64,000 nucleotides of DNA from DASXRC01 sp036506795. GTDB taxonomy: Bacteria; Actinomycetota; Actinomycetes; Mycobacteriales; Micromonosporaceae. This document shows positions 24,122 to 32,269 of the stretch, piece by piece (positions within the stretch are counted from its first letter, which is position 1; each line of letters begins with the position of its first letter). Made by a program: the position numbers and the translations under genes. The stretch lies in NCBI GenBank assembly GCA_036506795.1, contig DASXRC010000230.1, positions 1 to 64,000 of the forward strand, written 5' to 3'. The notes below the pieces were generated by a model. The model searched no databases, was not told the origin of the DNA, and saw nothing but the letters and a program-made list of their open reading frames with translations.

Positions 24122-25185
24122 ATCTCGAGGAAGACCTCCGCCGCACGCTCGCCGATGAGCGCATCGCACTGCCCGGCTGGCCGGATCCGGTCACCCAGGT
24201 GCGGGACGGCATCCGCCGCCGCCGACGCCGCGCGGTCATCGTCGCCGCCCTCGCGGCCGTGGCCGCCGTCGCCATCGGTACACCCACCACACTGCGCCTG
24301 GCCGCTGCTCCGGGTGGTCCGCCGCCCGCCGAGCCCGTCCCGTCGCCCTCGGTGATCCCGTTTGTGGCCATCCCGACCCCACCGGCGACGACCGAACCGT
24401 CTTCGCCGCGACCGACCGAGGCGCCGTGCGCGTCGGATCAGCTCGGTCCTCCCACGAAGGTCTGGTCCGAGGGCGCCGCCGGCCACACGTTCACGACGAT
24501 CGAGGTACGCAACTCCGGAGCCCGCTGCACTCTCGCCGGCACGCCGTCGGTGGTGGCAACGGACAAGAAGACCAACCGCCGAGCCACGGTCCCGACGCTG
24601 CCGGCCTCCTACGGAGCCGACAGCGAGGGGCGGGAGTACCCCGCCACGGTCTACCCCGGCGATGGCGCGCGGGTCGAGATCGTCACCGCCATGGGCTGTG
24701 CCGGCGGCGCCGACCCGGCCATCTACATCGACGTGGCGCTCCGGTACGCCGGCGGCGAGCATCGGGTGGACACGCTCGAACTCCAGACCACCTGTCAGAT
24801 CGAGGTGGGCCGGTGGTACCGCGAACTACCGGCCGCCGCGACCCCGCCGCCTCGGTTCGCGACCCTTCTGGTCTCGCTGGAGGCGCCGGGTTCGGTTCGC
24901 GCCGGCACGAACGTGAACTTCGTCGTTGTGCTGACCAACCCGACCGGTGAACCGATCTCGCTCGATCCCTGCCCGTCGTACACGATGAACTTCGGGAAGT
25001 TCAGCTACGCGTACGGTCAGCTCAACTGCCTCGTCGATCAGGTCCCGCCGCATCAGTCCGTACGCTTCGCCATGATCCTGCCGATCTCCGCCGAGACCGC
25101 GGACAAGCCGGACCACGTCACCTGGGGCTTCCTCAACGACGATGGTGACGCCCCGTACGCGTCGGCGCCCGTGCGCCTCGAGTGA
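24118..25185 (+). CDS. membrane protein with DUF4232-like domain, likely sigma-factor partner
   Basis: The 355-residue protein starts with a short cytoplasmic stretch (NLEEDLRRTLADERI), a basic patch RRRRRR and one transmembrane helix (about 39-55). A Pro-rich linker and an extracytoplasmic beta-sandwich region of the DUF4232 type follow (CASDQL ... TFTTIEVRNSGARCTLAGTPSV), then a second beta domain. The 4-bp overlap with the sigma gene and the topology suggest an anti-sigma-like partner. The cytoplasmic part is only about 38 residues, shorter than known anti-sigma domains, so the role is inferred. Confidence 0.75.
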   Translation: MNLEEDLRRTLADERIALPGWPDPVTQVRDGIRRRRRRAVIVAALAAVAAVAIGTPTTLRLAAAPGGPPPAEPVPSPSVIPFVAIPTPPATTEPSSPRPTEAPCASDQLGPPTKVWSEGAAGHTFTTIEVRNSGARCTLAGTPSVVATDKKTNRRATVPTLPASYGADSEGREYPATVYPGDGARVEIVTAMGCAGGADPAIYIDVALRYAGGEHRVDTLELQTTCQIEVGRWYRELPAAATPPPRFATLLVSLEAPGSVRAGTNVNFVVVLTNPTGEPISLDPCPSYTMNFGKFSYAYGQLNCLVDQVPPHQSVRFAMILPISAETADKPDHVTWGFLNDDGDAPYASAPVRLE

Positions 25186-25239
25186 CCCGGCCCGCGTTCA
25201 TCAATCGGCGTTTCGGGGTGCCCCGGTACCCTGGTCGCC

Positions 25240-25971
25240 GTGGACACCGCCGAGAAGACCCGGGCCGTATCCGAGCAGCTCGCCGTCAATCCGCTCGACC
25301 CGAAGGAGCTCGTGCAGACCTTCGGGCTGATCGGTGTGTGGGCGATCCTCTTCGCGGAGACCGGCCTGCTCATCGGGTTCTTCTTCCCCGGCGACTCGTT
25401 GCTGTTCCTCGCCGGTGTGGCCGCCTCGCCGGTCGCGGACGCGATCCTCGGCCAGGGGGCCCGGATGTCCCTCGCCGGCCTGCTGATTGGCGCTCCGATC
25501 CTGGCAATCGCGGGAGCCCAGCTGGGCTACTACCTCGGTGTGCGGTATGGCCGGAAGATGTTCGATAGGCCGGAGTCGCGGCTGTTCAAGCGGGAGTACG
25601 TCGAGAAGGCGGAGTACTACTTCAACAAGTTCGGCCCGGCCAAGGCCGTCGTGCTCGCCCGGTTCATCCCGATCGTGCGGACGTTCCTGAACCCCGTGGC
25701 CGGAGTCCTCGAGATGCCGGCGCGTGAGTTCCTGTTATGGAACATTGTCGGCGGCGTGCTGTGGACCGATGGGGTCATCCTTGCCGGCTACTACCTCGCC
25801 GACCAGATCGTCAAGGTCATCCCGCCCGAGAGGATCGACAGCTACATCCTGCCGGTCGTCGCCCTGATCGTCCTGATCTCGGCCTTGCCGATCTTCATCG
25901 AGGTCGTGCGGGACCGGCGCGCACGGCGTCGCGACGCGGTCGACTCGTCGTACGCCGGCCGCCACCGTTGA
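25240..25971 (+). CDS. dedA: DedA family membrane protein
   Basis: The 243-residue protein has the DedA/SNARE-associated (VTT) domain with re-entrant motifs FFFPGDSLLFLAG and ARFIPIVRTFLNPVAG, where the conserved Asp, Arg residues and Pro/Gly loops are seen, plus 4-5 transmembrane helices and a basic cytoplasmic tail. DedA proteins are linked to undecaprenyl-phosphate or phospholipid recycling and proton-dependent membrane homeostasis. TACCCT lies 7 nt before GTG 25240, suggesting a leaderless mRNA. A dedA gene next to fba is also seen in mycobacteria, as I remember it. Confidence 0.9.
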   Translation: MDTAEKTRAVSEQLAVNPLDPKELVQTFGLIGVWAILFAETGLLIGFFFPGDSLLFLAGVAASPVADAILGQGARMSLAGLLIGAPILAIAGAQLGYYLGVRYGRKMFDRPESRLFKREYVEKAEYYFNKFGPAKAVVLARFIPIVRTFLNPVAGVLEMPAREFLLWNIVGGVLWTDGVILAGYYLADQIVKVIPPERIDSYILPVVALIVLISALPIFIEVVRDRRARRRDAVDSSYAGRHR

Positions 25972-26007
25972 GCCGGTCATTGCTCCGCCCGGCCGGTTGG
26001 CCCTCGG

Positions 26008-27732
26008 CTACCGCAGCAGGGCCTGGAGGAAGATCGAGCCGATCTCGGCCGGGTCGCGGACCTCGAACGCGTGGCCGCCGGTCGTCAGCGCGAGCGCTTC
26101 CAGCTGCTGCATGTCGACGTCGGGTCCGACCCCGAGCAGGATGACGCGGATCGGCCGGGTGATGTCCGTCAGCGACTCGAGCTGTTCCTGCGTCTGCTTG
26201 AGGCCGAGGCCGCCGGGCTTGTTGCTCTTGCCGTCGGTGAACACCACGATCGTGTTGGAGAGCTTGGGCTCGTAGCCCTGCTTCATGACCTTGTACGCGT
26301 CGAGCAGCGTTTCGAACAGCGCGCAGGTGTTCGTGGGCACCGGCTGCGCCCCGTTGATCGCGGCGGTGATCCGATCGCGCTGGGTCTGGTTCAGGGGGCC
26401 GATCGGCACGACCTCCCGATCGTCCTTGGGACCGTCAAGTCCGGCCGCGTACGCCCACATGCCGAGCCGGCTGTCGTTCGTGAACAGCTTCAGGCCGTCG
26501 GTGGATGCCCGGCGCAGCACGTTCAGGCGTACCTCGGTGTTGCCGTTCGGGCCCGTCATCGTGCTGCCCATCGACTGCGTCACGTCCACCAGCGCGAGCA
26601 CGCGCGACGCGGTCTTCGCCGCCACCCACACGCCGAGGACCGCGCGGAGCTGCTCGACCTCGTTGAGCGGCTTGATCTCGGCCGGAGCCGACGTGACGCC
26701 GTGACCGGTCGGGAAGCCCTTGCCCGCCACCCCGTCCGCGGTCCGCAGACCGTGTTTGGCCAGGACGTCCGCGTAGTTCCCGCCGATGAGCGCGGCGCGG
26801 AAGCGTACGGCCGCCTGGAACACGTTGCGCGGCTTGCCGTTCAGGATGGCGTACGGGAAGTCGAGTGCCGGCGCGGACACGATGGGAACGGCCGCGATCG
26901 GCGCCGCGGGATTGCCGGCATCGTGTCGGGCCACGGCCTGCTCGCTCAGCGGCGCCGCGTTGACCCCCTGGCCGAACGACTTCAGCAGTGCCGCCGGGTC
27001 CGCCGCGGGACGGCCGATCTGACGGAACGCGCCGACGAGGTTCTTGAGGTCACTCTGGCTCTTGACCAGCGCTTCGTGCAGCACGAGCGCGCCGACGAGG
27101 CTGGCCGTGTCGCGGCGCGGCTCGGCGATGCCCAGCCGCAGCGCGGGCGCCTCGTCGGCGTGCGCCGGGGTCAGCAGCGGCCTCAGAGCGTCCGGGGTCA
27201 GGCGTGCGCCACCATCGCCGCCGAGCTTGGCCGCGTCCGCCTCGCTCACCCCGAGGACGACGGGACTGGCGGCGATCGAGGGCGTGTCGATGTCGAACGC
27301 GTTCTTGTCAACGCTCTGCACGCGGCTCAGCCAGAACACCGAGTCGGGGATCCAGACCGCGGGGATGTCGGACTCGCTGGGCGTGGGCGCCGGGTCGGCC
27401 GCCACGTCGATGGGGCCGCCGGCGCGGGTGCCCAGCGAGCTCGCCATGTCGGCCGGCGCCCTCTCGGCGATCTCGACTCTGATGCATCCGCCGCTGATCT
27501 GCGGAGTCGACTCGGTCCAGCGGGCGGCGATGTCCCGCAACGCCGGAGCGATCGCGGGGTCCGCGGCGACGCTGAGACGGATTCCGCCCGTGCTGCACCC
27601 GTCCGCGTCCGCCGCCACCGTCTGCACCGCGATCGCCGTCAGCGCCACGAGCCCGGCCACGCCGAGGACCGCAACGGGAGTACGCAGGGACCGCCGGGCC
27701 CGCGCGCCCGCCGGGCGATGGCGTCCAGACAC
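26008..27732 (-). CDS. extracytoplasmic substrate-binding and VWA domain protein
   Basis: The 574-residue protein has an N-terminal signal/anchor (about 19-42), a periplasmic-binding-protein-like part (residues 50-340, e.g. IRLSVAADPAIAPALRDIAARW and VWIPDSVFWLSR) and a C-terminal von Willebrand factor A domain (about 375-574). The metal site reads DVTQS (Asp383, Thr385, Ser387) instead of the classical DxSxS. The second MIDAS region VVFTDGKSNKPGG is present. It is likely an envelope protein; the ligand is unknown. It is convergent with dedA. Confidence 0.82.
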   Translation of the reverse strand: MSGRHRPAGARARRSLRTPVAVLGVAGLVALTAIAVQTVAADADGCSTGGIRLSVAADPAIAPALRDIAARWTESTPQISGGCIRVEIAERAPADMASSLGTRAGGPIDVAADPAPTPSESDIPAVWIPDSVFWLSRVQSVDKNAFDIDTPSIAASPVVLGVSEADAAKLGGDGGARLTPDALRPLLTPAHADEAPALRLGIAEPRRDTASLVGALVLHEALVKSQSDLKNLVGAFRQIGRPAADPAALLKSFGQGVNAAPLSEQAVARHDAGNPAAPIAAVPIVSAPALDFPYAILNGKPRNVFQAAVRFRAALIGGNYADVLAKHGLRTADGVAGKGFPTGHGVTSAPAEIKPLNEVEQLRAVLGVWVAAKTASRVLALVDVTQSMGSTMTGPNGNTEVRLNVLRRASTDGLKLFTNDSRLGMWAYAAGLDGPKDDREVVPIGPLNQTQRDRITAAINGAQPVPTNTCALFETLLDAYKVMKQGYEPKLSNTIVVFTDGKSNKPGGLGLKQTQEQLESLTDITRPIRVILLGVGPDVDMQQLEALALTTGGHAFEVRDPAEIGSIFLQALLR

Positions 27733-27908
27733 CGGGTGCTCCCTGGGGTTGGGCGGTCATCGCACCGGCTCCGACGAGCGACGACACACCGAGAAGCTTC
27801 CGCGCCAGCCTAGGGTGCATTCCGGCAACCGCAAGGGGACGGAAGCGGCGTACCGGGCACGGTCGAAAATGTCACCGAATGCCGCTTACTCAGTGTCATC
27901 GGTGGGTT

Positions 27909-28589
27909 TCAAACGGCGATCGAGGGGTCGTTCGAAAGGCCGTCGACGAACTCGGCCGGGCACTCGGGCAGCGTCGCCAGGGCCCCAATGGCGTACGCCC
28001 GGTACGTCATCTGCGCCGCCTCCTCGAGGTTGCGGGCCCGTCGGTGCGCCATCTCAACGCCGTCGCCGAGCACCGAGCACCCGTGGTGGGCGAGCACGAT
28101 GCAGTCCGCCCCGCCGGCTGCGGCCCCGGCCGCCGCGGCGGCGAGCTCGGGAGTCCCCGGCGGGTGGAACGGGGTCGTCACGACCGTGCGCAGGTACGCG
28201 GCGTGGTCCGTCGTCACCAGCCGGATCCGTTCGCCGAGCGCGTCGAGGAGCACCACCGTCTGCGGATGCAGGTGCACGATGGCGTTGACATTCGGGCGGG
28301 CCTGGTACGTGGCCAGGTGCAGCGCCAACTCGGTGGTCGGAGGCGGCACGCGCCGGCCGGCCAGATCCAGCCCGTCCGGCACCGGCGACCCGGTCGAAAT
28401 ATTGACCTTGACGAAGGACGGTCGCTCGAGTCGGTCCAGCCAGGTGCCGGCGGCGGTCACCCAGCAGACGTCCTCGCCCGGTTCGCGGGCGGACAGGTTG
28501 CCGCCGGAGCCCACGACGAGGCCCGCGCGGACGACGTCGTACCCGACATTGGCAAGTTGATCGCGCAGGTCGCCGCCGACGTAGTTCAC
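27909..28589 (-). CDS. class II aldolase/adducin family protein
   Basis: The 226-residue protein has the class II aldolase fold: the substrate loop SGGNLSAREPGE, a Glu in TTELALHLATY at the catalytic position, and zinc ligands HLH in VHLHPQTVVLL plus His in AHHGCSVLG. Members act as L-fuculose-1-phosphate aldolase, ribulose-phosphate epimerase or methylthioribulose-1-phosphate dehydratase (MtnB). Since mtnA is in the same window, MtnB is possible, but the genes are not linked and key residues do not decide it. GTG 28589 is preceded by AGAGGAG. Confidence 0.8.
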   Translation of the reverse strand: MNYVGGDLRDQLANVGYDVVRAGLVVGSGGNLSAREPGEDVCWVTAAGTWLDRLERPSFVKVNISTGSPVPDGLDLAGRRVPPPTTELALHLATYQARPNVNAIVHLHPQTVVLLDALGERIRLVTTDHAAYLRTVVTTPFHPPGTPELAAAAAGAAAGGADCIVLAHHGCSVLGDGVEMAHRRARNLEEAAQMTYRAYAIGALATLPECPAEFVDGLSNDPSIAV

Positions 28590-28712
28590 CGGTCTCCTCT
28601 GCGGCCACCGGTGAGCCGGCCACAGGTCACCCGGCTGCCGACCGCAGGCCGTGGCTCGGCTCGCCCGGAAGCCTGCCTGGTTGCAGAGCGTGACGCCGGG
28701 ACGGCGCCGAAC

Positions 28713-29090
28713 TCAGCGGGCCCTCTTGGTCGCGCGCTTCCGCGGCGGGGTCAGCAGGTCCGCGATCGTCCCGATCGCGGCGGGCACCAACCGGTAGTAC
28801 GCCCACACGCCCCGCTTCTCCCGCTCGAGCAGCCCTGCCTCGGTCAGGATGCGCAGGTGGTGGCTGACGGTCGGCTGCGACAGGCCAAGCGGAGCGGTGA
28901 GGTCACACACGCACGCCTCGCCCTCCGGAGCCGACTGGATGAGGCTAAGCAGCCGCAGTCGGGCCGGATCGGCGAGCGCCTTGAGCACCCCCGCGAGTCG
29001 CTCGGCGTCGGCTCGTTCGATCGGCTCGCCGGCCAGCGGCGAGATCTGAGGCATGGTCATCTCGGCCAACGCAGTTCCCACGTACTCCAT
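28713..29090 (-). CDS. ArsR/SmtB family metal-type transcriptional repressor
   Basis: The 125-residue winged-helix protein has the helix-turn-helix LTAPLGLSQPTVSHHLRILTEAGLLEREKRG. Cys60 and Cys62 in EACVCDL sit at the place where arsenite binds in E. coli-type ArsR (ELCVCDL). The third Cys of that site is not present, so the ligand is open. It should be a cytoplasmic homodimer released from DNA by metal(loid). No efflux pump or reductase gene is adjacent, unlike most ars loci. A perfect palindrome lies 49 nt upstream. Confidence 0.88.
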   Translation of the reverse strand: MEYVGTALAEMTMPQISPLAGEPIERADAERLAGVLKALADPARLRLLSLIQSAPEGEACVCDLTAPLGLSQPTVSHHLRILTEAGLLEREKRGVWAYYRLVPAAIGTIADLLTPPRKRATKRAR

Positions 29091-29138
29091 CCTTCCACCT
29101 ACAGCATCGATCCGGCTGCATACCAGCAGGTCCGAACC

Positions 29139-29150
29139 GACAAATTTGTC
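29139..29150. promoter_or_regulatory. candidate ArsR operator, perfect 12-bp palindrome
   Basis: GACAAATTTGTC is a perfect palindrome and AT-rich within very GC-rich DNA. It lies between the arsR gene (start at 29090) and the stop codon of pyrE (29149-29151), in the position of the arsR promoter. On the minus strand TTTGTC and TATGCA, 16 nt apart, could be -35 and -10 boxes, so binding would block transcription. Confidence 0.55.
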
Positions 29151-29688
29151 AGCCTACTAAGCCGAGGTCAGCCAACGTAAAGGCCGCACGATACGGCAGC
29201 CCAGCGGCGTGCACCGCGTCACCGGCCCCTCGATCAACAATAACCGCAACGCCCACCACGTCGGCGCCGTTATCCCGCAACGCCTCGACCGCGGTCAGTA
29301 CGCTACGCCCCGTAGTCGACGTGTCCTCCACGGCGAGCACTCGACGGCCCGCGACGTCTGGCCCCTCGATCCGCCGCTGTAGGCCGTGCGCCTTCTCGGA
29401 CTTGCGCACCACGAAAGCGTCGAGCGGGGCGCCGGCGGCCGCGGCCGCGTGGAGCATGGCCGCGGCCACCGGGTCCGCACCGAGCGTCAGCCCGCCGACC
29501 GCCGCGTAGTCCCAGTCCGCCGTGAGATCACGCATGACCCGGCCGACGAGCGGCGCCGCCTCGTGGTGCAGCGTCACCCGGCGCAGGTCGATGTACCAGT
29601 CCGCCTCGCGACCCGACGACAGCACGACCCGACCGTGGACCACGGCCAGGTCAGTGACGAATTTACGCAGGTCGTCATCGTCGGCCAT
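29149..29688 (-). CDS. pyrE: orotate phosphoribosyltransferase
   Basis: PyrE joins orotate to PRPP to make orotidine-5-phosphate in pyrimidine synthesis. The 179-residue protein has the PRPP-binding loop VLAVEDTSTTGRSV, the flexible catalytic loop with KSEKAHGLQRRIEG and the N-terminal hood SSGREADWYIDLR. The length is typical of actinobacterial PyrE. The other pyrimidine genes are not in the window. TACCCT lies 7 nt before the ATG, so the mRNA is probably leaderless. Confidence 0.95.
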   Translation of the reverse strand: MADDDDLRKFVTDLAVVHGRVVLSSGREADWYIDLRRVTLHHEAAPLVGRVMRDLTADWDYAAVGGLTLGADPVAAAMLHAAAAAGAPLDAFVVRKSEKAHGLQRRIEGPDVAGRRVLAVEDTSTTGRSVLTAVEALRDNGADVVGVAVIVDRGAGDAVHAAGLPYRAAFTLADLGLVG

Positions 29689-29695
29689 GGCGTCG

Positions 29696-29721
29696 AGGGT
29701 ACATACCGATTCTGTGAATCG
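29696..29721 (-). promoter_or_regulatory. pyrE core promoter with inverted repeat
   Basis: On the minus strand, TACCCT (29696-29701) is a good actinobacterial -10 box 7 nt before the pyrE ATG. Just upstream, CGATTC and GAATCG form a perfect inverted repeat with a 3-nt spacer (29707-29721). The repeat sits between the -35 and -10 positions, where a repressor would block polymerase. The regulator is unknown. Confidence 0.5.
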
Positions 29722-29760
29722 AAGCGAAAGCCCAAGGTCCCGCCGTCGGCCCCGAATCGG

Positions 29761-30579
29761 TCATCGCTCCGTGCGGCCGATCCGACCGCGCGCGTCGCGG
29801 GCGCCGGCGCGCATGAGTGCCCGGGGGGTGTGTCGAATCCCGAACGCGGCGAGCTTGTACCGCCAGTCGGGCACGCTCACGCGCTTACCCCGGGCGAGAT
29901 CCCGCATCGCGTCCCGCACCACGTCGTCGGCGTCCAGCCACATCCATCGCGGGGTCTTCGACATGTCGATGCCGGCTCGCTGGTGGAACTCGGTGCGCGT
30001 GTAGCCGGGGCAGAGCGCCATCACCCGTACGCCGAACGGCCGGACGGCCTCGCCGACGGATTCGCTGAAGTTGATTACCCATGCCTTGGAGGCTGGATAG
30101 GTCGAGCCGGGCATCACGGGGCCGAAGCCGGAGACCGAGGCGACGTTCACGACCGCGCCATGGCGCCGCTCCACCATCCCCGGCACCGCGGCGTGTGTCA
30201 GCCGCATCACGGCGTGCACGTTGAGGTGAAGCAGCTGCTCCTCGTCGTCCATTGTCGACCGGAGGAACGAGCGGTTCAGCGACAGGCCGGCGCTGTTCAC
30301 CAATAGGTCGACCGGGGCGTTGGCGTCACCGAGGAGGCCTTCGACGCGAGCGCACCCGTCCGGCGTGGACAGGTCGGCGGCGAACGGCCGCACCGTGACG
30401 CCGTGACGGCCGGAAAGCTCGGCGGCGGACGCGGCGAGCCGCGCCCCGTCGCGTGCGACCAGGACGAGGGCGTAGCCCTCGATTGCGAGCCAGCGCGCGA
30501 ACGCGGCGCCGATGCCGGACGTAGCGCCCGTGACGAGTGCTCGCCTTCCTCCGGTCGGGCGGTCGGACTCGTCGGACAC
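29761..30579 (-). CDS. SDR family NAD(P)-dependent oxidoreductase
   Basis: The 272-residue protein is a classical short-chain dehydrogenase: cofactor motif TGATSGIG (about 17-24), NSAG in place of NNAG, and the catalytic SVSG...YPASK triad (Ser, Tyr, Lys). The substrate is unknown; the C-terminus (DWRYKLAAFGIRHTPRALMR) resembles acyl/long-chain SDRs. GTG 30579 is taken as start because GAGGTGA lies 5-6 nt upstream; another GTG at 30588 overlaps the upstream stop. It is the last gene of a run that begins with two membrane proteins. Confidence 0.87.
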   Translation of the reverse strand: MSDESDRPTGGRRALVTGATSGIGAAFARWLAIEGYALVLVARDGARLAASAAELSGRHGVTVRPFAADLSTPDGCARVEGLLGDANAPVDLLVNSAGLSLNRSFLRSTMDDEEQLLHLNVHAVMRLTHAAVPGMVERRHGAVVNVASVSGFGPVMPGSTYPASKAWVINFSESVGEAVRPFGVRVMALCPGYTRTEFHQRAGIDMSKTPRWMWLDADDVVRDAMRDLARGKRVSVPDWRYKLAAFGIRHTPRALMRAGARDARGRIGRTER

Positions 30580-30584
30580 GGGCG

Positions 30585-31322
30585 TCACCTCACGTCGGCG
30601 CTGGGGGGCGGAGGCTGCCACTGCGGGGCAGCGGGTTTGCGGAAGAACGCATTCGCGGCGGGCAGCGCCAGTAGCGCGGCCACCGCGACGTAGCCGAGCG
30701 CCTGGCCCACCGACAGGACCACGCTGAGGGCGGTCCACCAGCCGGGGGACGCGTCGGCCAACGCCCGACCCAGGTCTTCGGCGGTGCGGTTGTCGCCGCT
30801 GCTGAATGCCGCGTTGTTCTGCGCGATCGCGCCGAACAGCCCGCAGCAACCGAAGAGGACGCCGAACCCAGTCAGGACCCAGGTCGCGATTCGGCTGCCG
30901 TTGCTGCCCCGCAGGTCGCCGAGCGCCAGGCCAATCAGCACCAGCGCCAACACGATGCCGATGACCGCCACGACGACCGAGACGACCTGGATGGCCGTCG
31001 CCGTGTCGTCGATCTCCGACGCAGTGGCGTCGGTGTGCGCCGCCAGCTCCCGGAACCGGTCCACGAACCCGTTCATCATGGCCAGCGTCGTGATCGCACC
31101 GACCAGCCCCAACAGAGCCATCAGGATCATCAGGCCGCCGGCGAGGCTGACGACGGCCGGCCGCGGGCCCCCCGCGGCCGCCGACGGTGGCCCGGGCGGA
31201 GGTCCGGACGGCACCCCGGGCGGCGGTCCCGGCGGGGGGCCGGGTGGCATTCCCGGCGGGGGGCCGGGTGGCATGGCGGGCGGTTCGGGCGGCGTGGGCG
31301 TCGCCGGCGGTTGGTACGACAT
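30585..31322 (-). CDS. membrane protein with N-terminal proline-rich tail (paralogue 1)
   Basis: The 245-residue protein begins with about 50 residues of repeated PPG/MPPGPPP-type sequence, then four transmembrane segments (around SLAGGLMILMALLGLVGAI, VVSVVVAVIGIVLALVLIG, VLTGFGVLFGCCGLFG, and VGQALGYVAVAALLALPAA). It ends with FFRKPAAPQW. The next upstream gene codes for a clear paralogue with the same core (ATWVLTGF versus VTWVLGGI; FFRKP) but with the Pro-rich part at the other end. The function is unknown; the tails may bind partner proteins. Confidence 0.75.
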   Translation of the reverse strand: MSYQPPATPTPPEPPAMPPGPPPGMPPGPPPGPPPGVPSGPPPGPPSAAAGGPRPAVVSLAGGLMILMALLGLVGAITTLAMMNGFVDRFRELAAHTDATASEIDDTATAIQVVSVVVAVIGIVLALVLIGLALGDLRGSNGSRIATWVLTGFGVLFGCCGLFGAIAQNNAAFSSGDNRTAEDLGRALADASPGWWTALSVVLSVGQALGYVAVAALLALPAANAFFRKPAAPQWQPPPPSADVR

Positions 31323-31347
31323 GTCGCTCTGCGTCGCTGACTCGCCG

Positions 31348-32184
31348 TTAGCCGCGAGGCTCGGCGCCGCCCTCCGACGGAGGCGGCGTACCAGGCTGGG
31401 CCGGCGGGGCACCCGGTGGGGCCGGTGGGGCACCAGGTGCGGCCGGTGGGGTTCCGGGCGGGGGTGGCGGCGTTCCCGGCGGTGGCGGCGGCGTGCCCGG
31501 AACCGGCGGGTATCCCTGGTCCGGCTGCTGGCCGGCCACCGGCGGATAGCCCGGTGCCGGCGGGTAGCCGGCCGCACCCGGATAGCCGGGCGCACCGGGG
31601 TAGCCCGGCGGGACCCAGGCCTCCTGCGGCTTGCGGAAGAACTCGTTCGACGGCGGCAGGGCGAGCAGAATCAACGCGGTCAGCACCGCGAGCAGTCCCA
31701 CGATGGGAAGGCCGATCGACAGCGGCCGGTACCACCCCGGCAACGCGTCCTCAAGCCGGCGCCGAAGCTCGTCGGGGTCTGGCATGTTGTCGCCGTTACG
31801 GCCGGCGCCGACCGAGCTGAACGTCTGGCCGAAGAGCCCGCCGCCGAAACAGCACAGCGCCGAGATGCCGCCGAGCACCCACGTGACGATCCGGGACGGG
31901 TTGCGGCCCCGGCCGTTGAGGATGCCCAGCACAACGAACGCGCCACCGAACAGCACGAAGAAAACGGCGCTCAGAACGGAGAAGGCCGTAACGAAGCCCT
32001 CGGTCCCCGCTGCATCGGTGCCCCGGTACACGTCGCGGTAGACATCCGTCACGGTGCCCATGACGGAAAGCGTGGTGATTGCGTCAACCACCATGAGGGC
32101 GGCCACGATGAACAGCAGCCACGTGGAGACGGTGACGGTCGCGGGCCGTGGCCGGGCGGCGGCCGCGGACGTGGGGTCGGACAC
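31348..32184 (-). CDS. membrane protein with C-terminal proline-rich tail (paralogue 2)
   Basis: The 278-residue protein has four transmembrane segments in the first 180 residues (TWLLFIVAALMVVDAITTL, the FFVLFGGAFVVLGIL region, TWVLGGISALCCFGGGLFG, and the IVGLLAVLTALILLALPP helix). The FFRKP motif and about 95 residues of PGYPG/PPAP/GTPPPPP repeats follow. It is a tandem paralogue of the downstream gene. GTG 32184 is the likely start. The function is unknown. Confidence 0.75.
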   Translation of the reverse strand: MSDPTSAAAARPRPATVTVSTWLLFIVAALMVVDAITTLSVMGTVTDVYRDVYRGTDAAGTEGFVTAFSVLSAVFFVLFGGAFVVLGILNGRGRNPSRIVTWVLGGISALCCFGGGLFGQTFSSVGAGRNGDNMPDPDELRRRLEDALPGWYRPLSIGLPIVGLLAVLTALILLALPPSNEFFRKPQEAWVPPGYPGAPGYPGAAGYPPAPGYPPVAGQQPDQGYPPVPGTPPPPPGTPPPPPGTPPAAPGAPPAPPGAPPAQPGTPPPSEGGAEPRG

Positions 32185-32269
32185 GGTGCTCCCTTCGTGA
32201 ATTCGAGATCACGTTAGCGGTACGCCGGGGAGCGTGCACGCCCGACGCGGCGACCGGCCGGGGGCGGGC

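Noticed and set aside
26071..27813. Plus-strand frame of 580 codons opposite the VWA protein gene
   Set aside because: Antisense shadow; the minus strand shows signal, binding-protein-like and VWA domains.
27909..28589. Calling the class II aldolase MtnB (methionine salvage)
   Set aside because: mtnA is 21 kb away, on another transcript, and residues do not separate MtnB from other family members.
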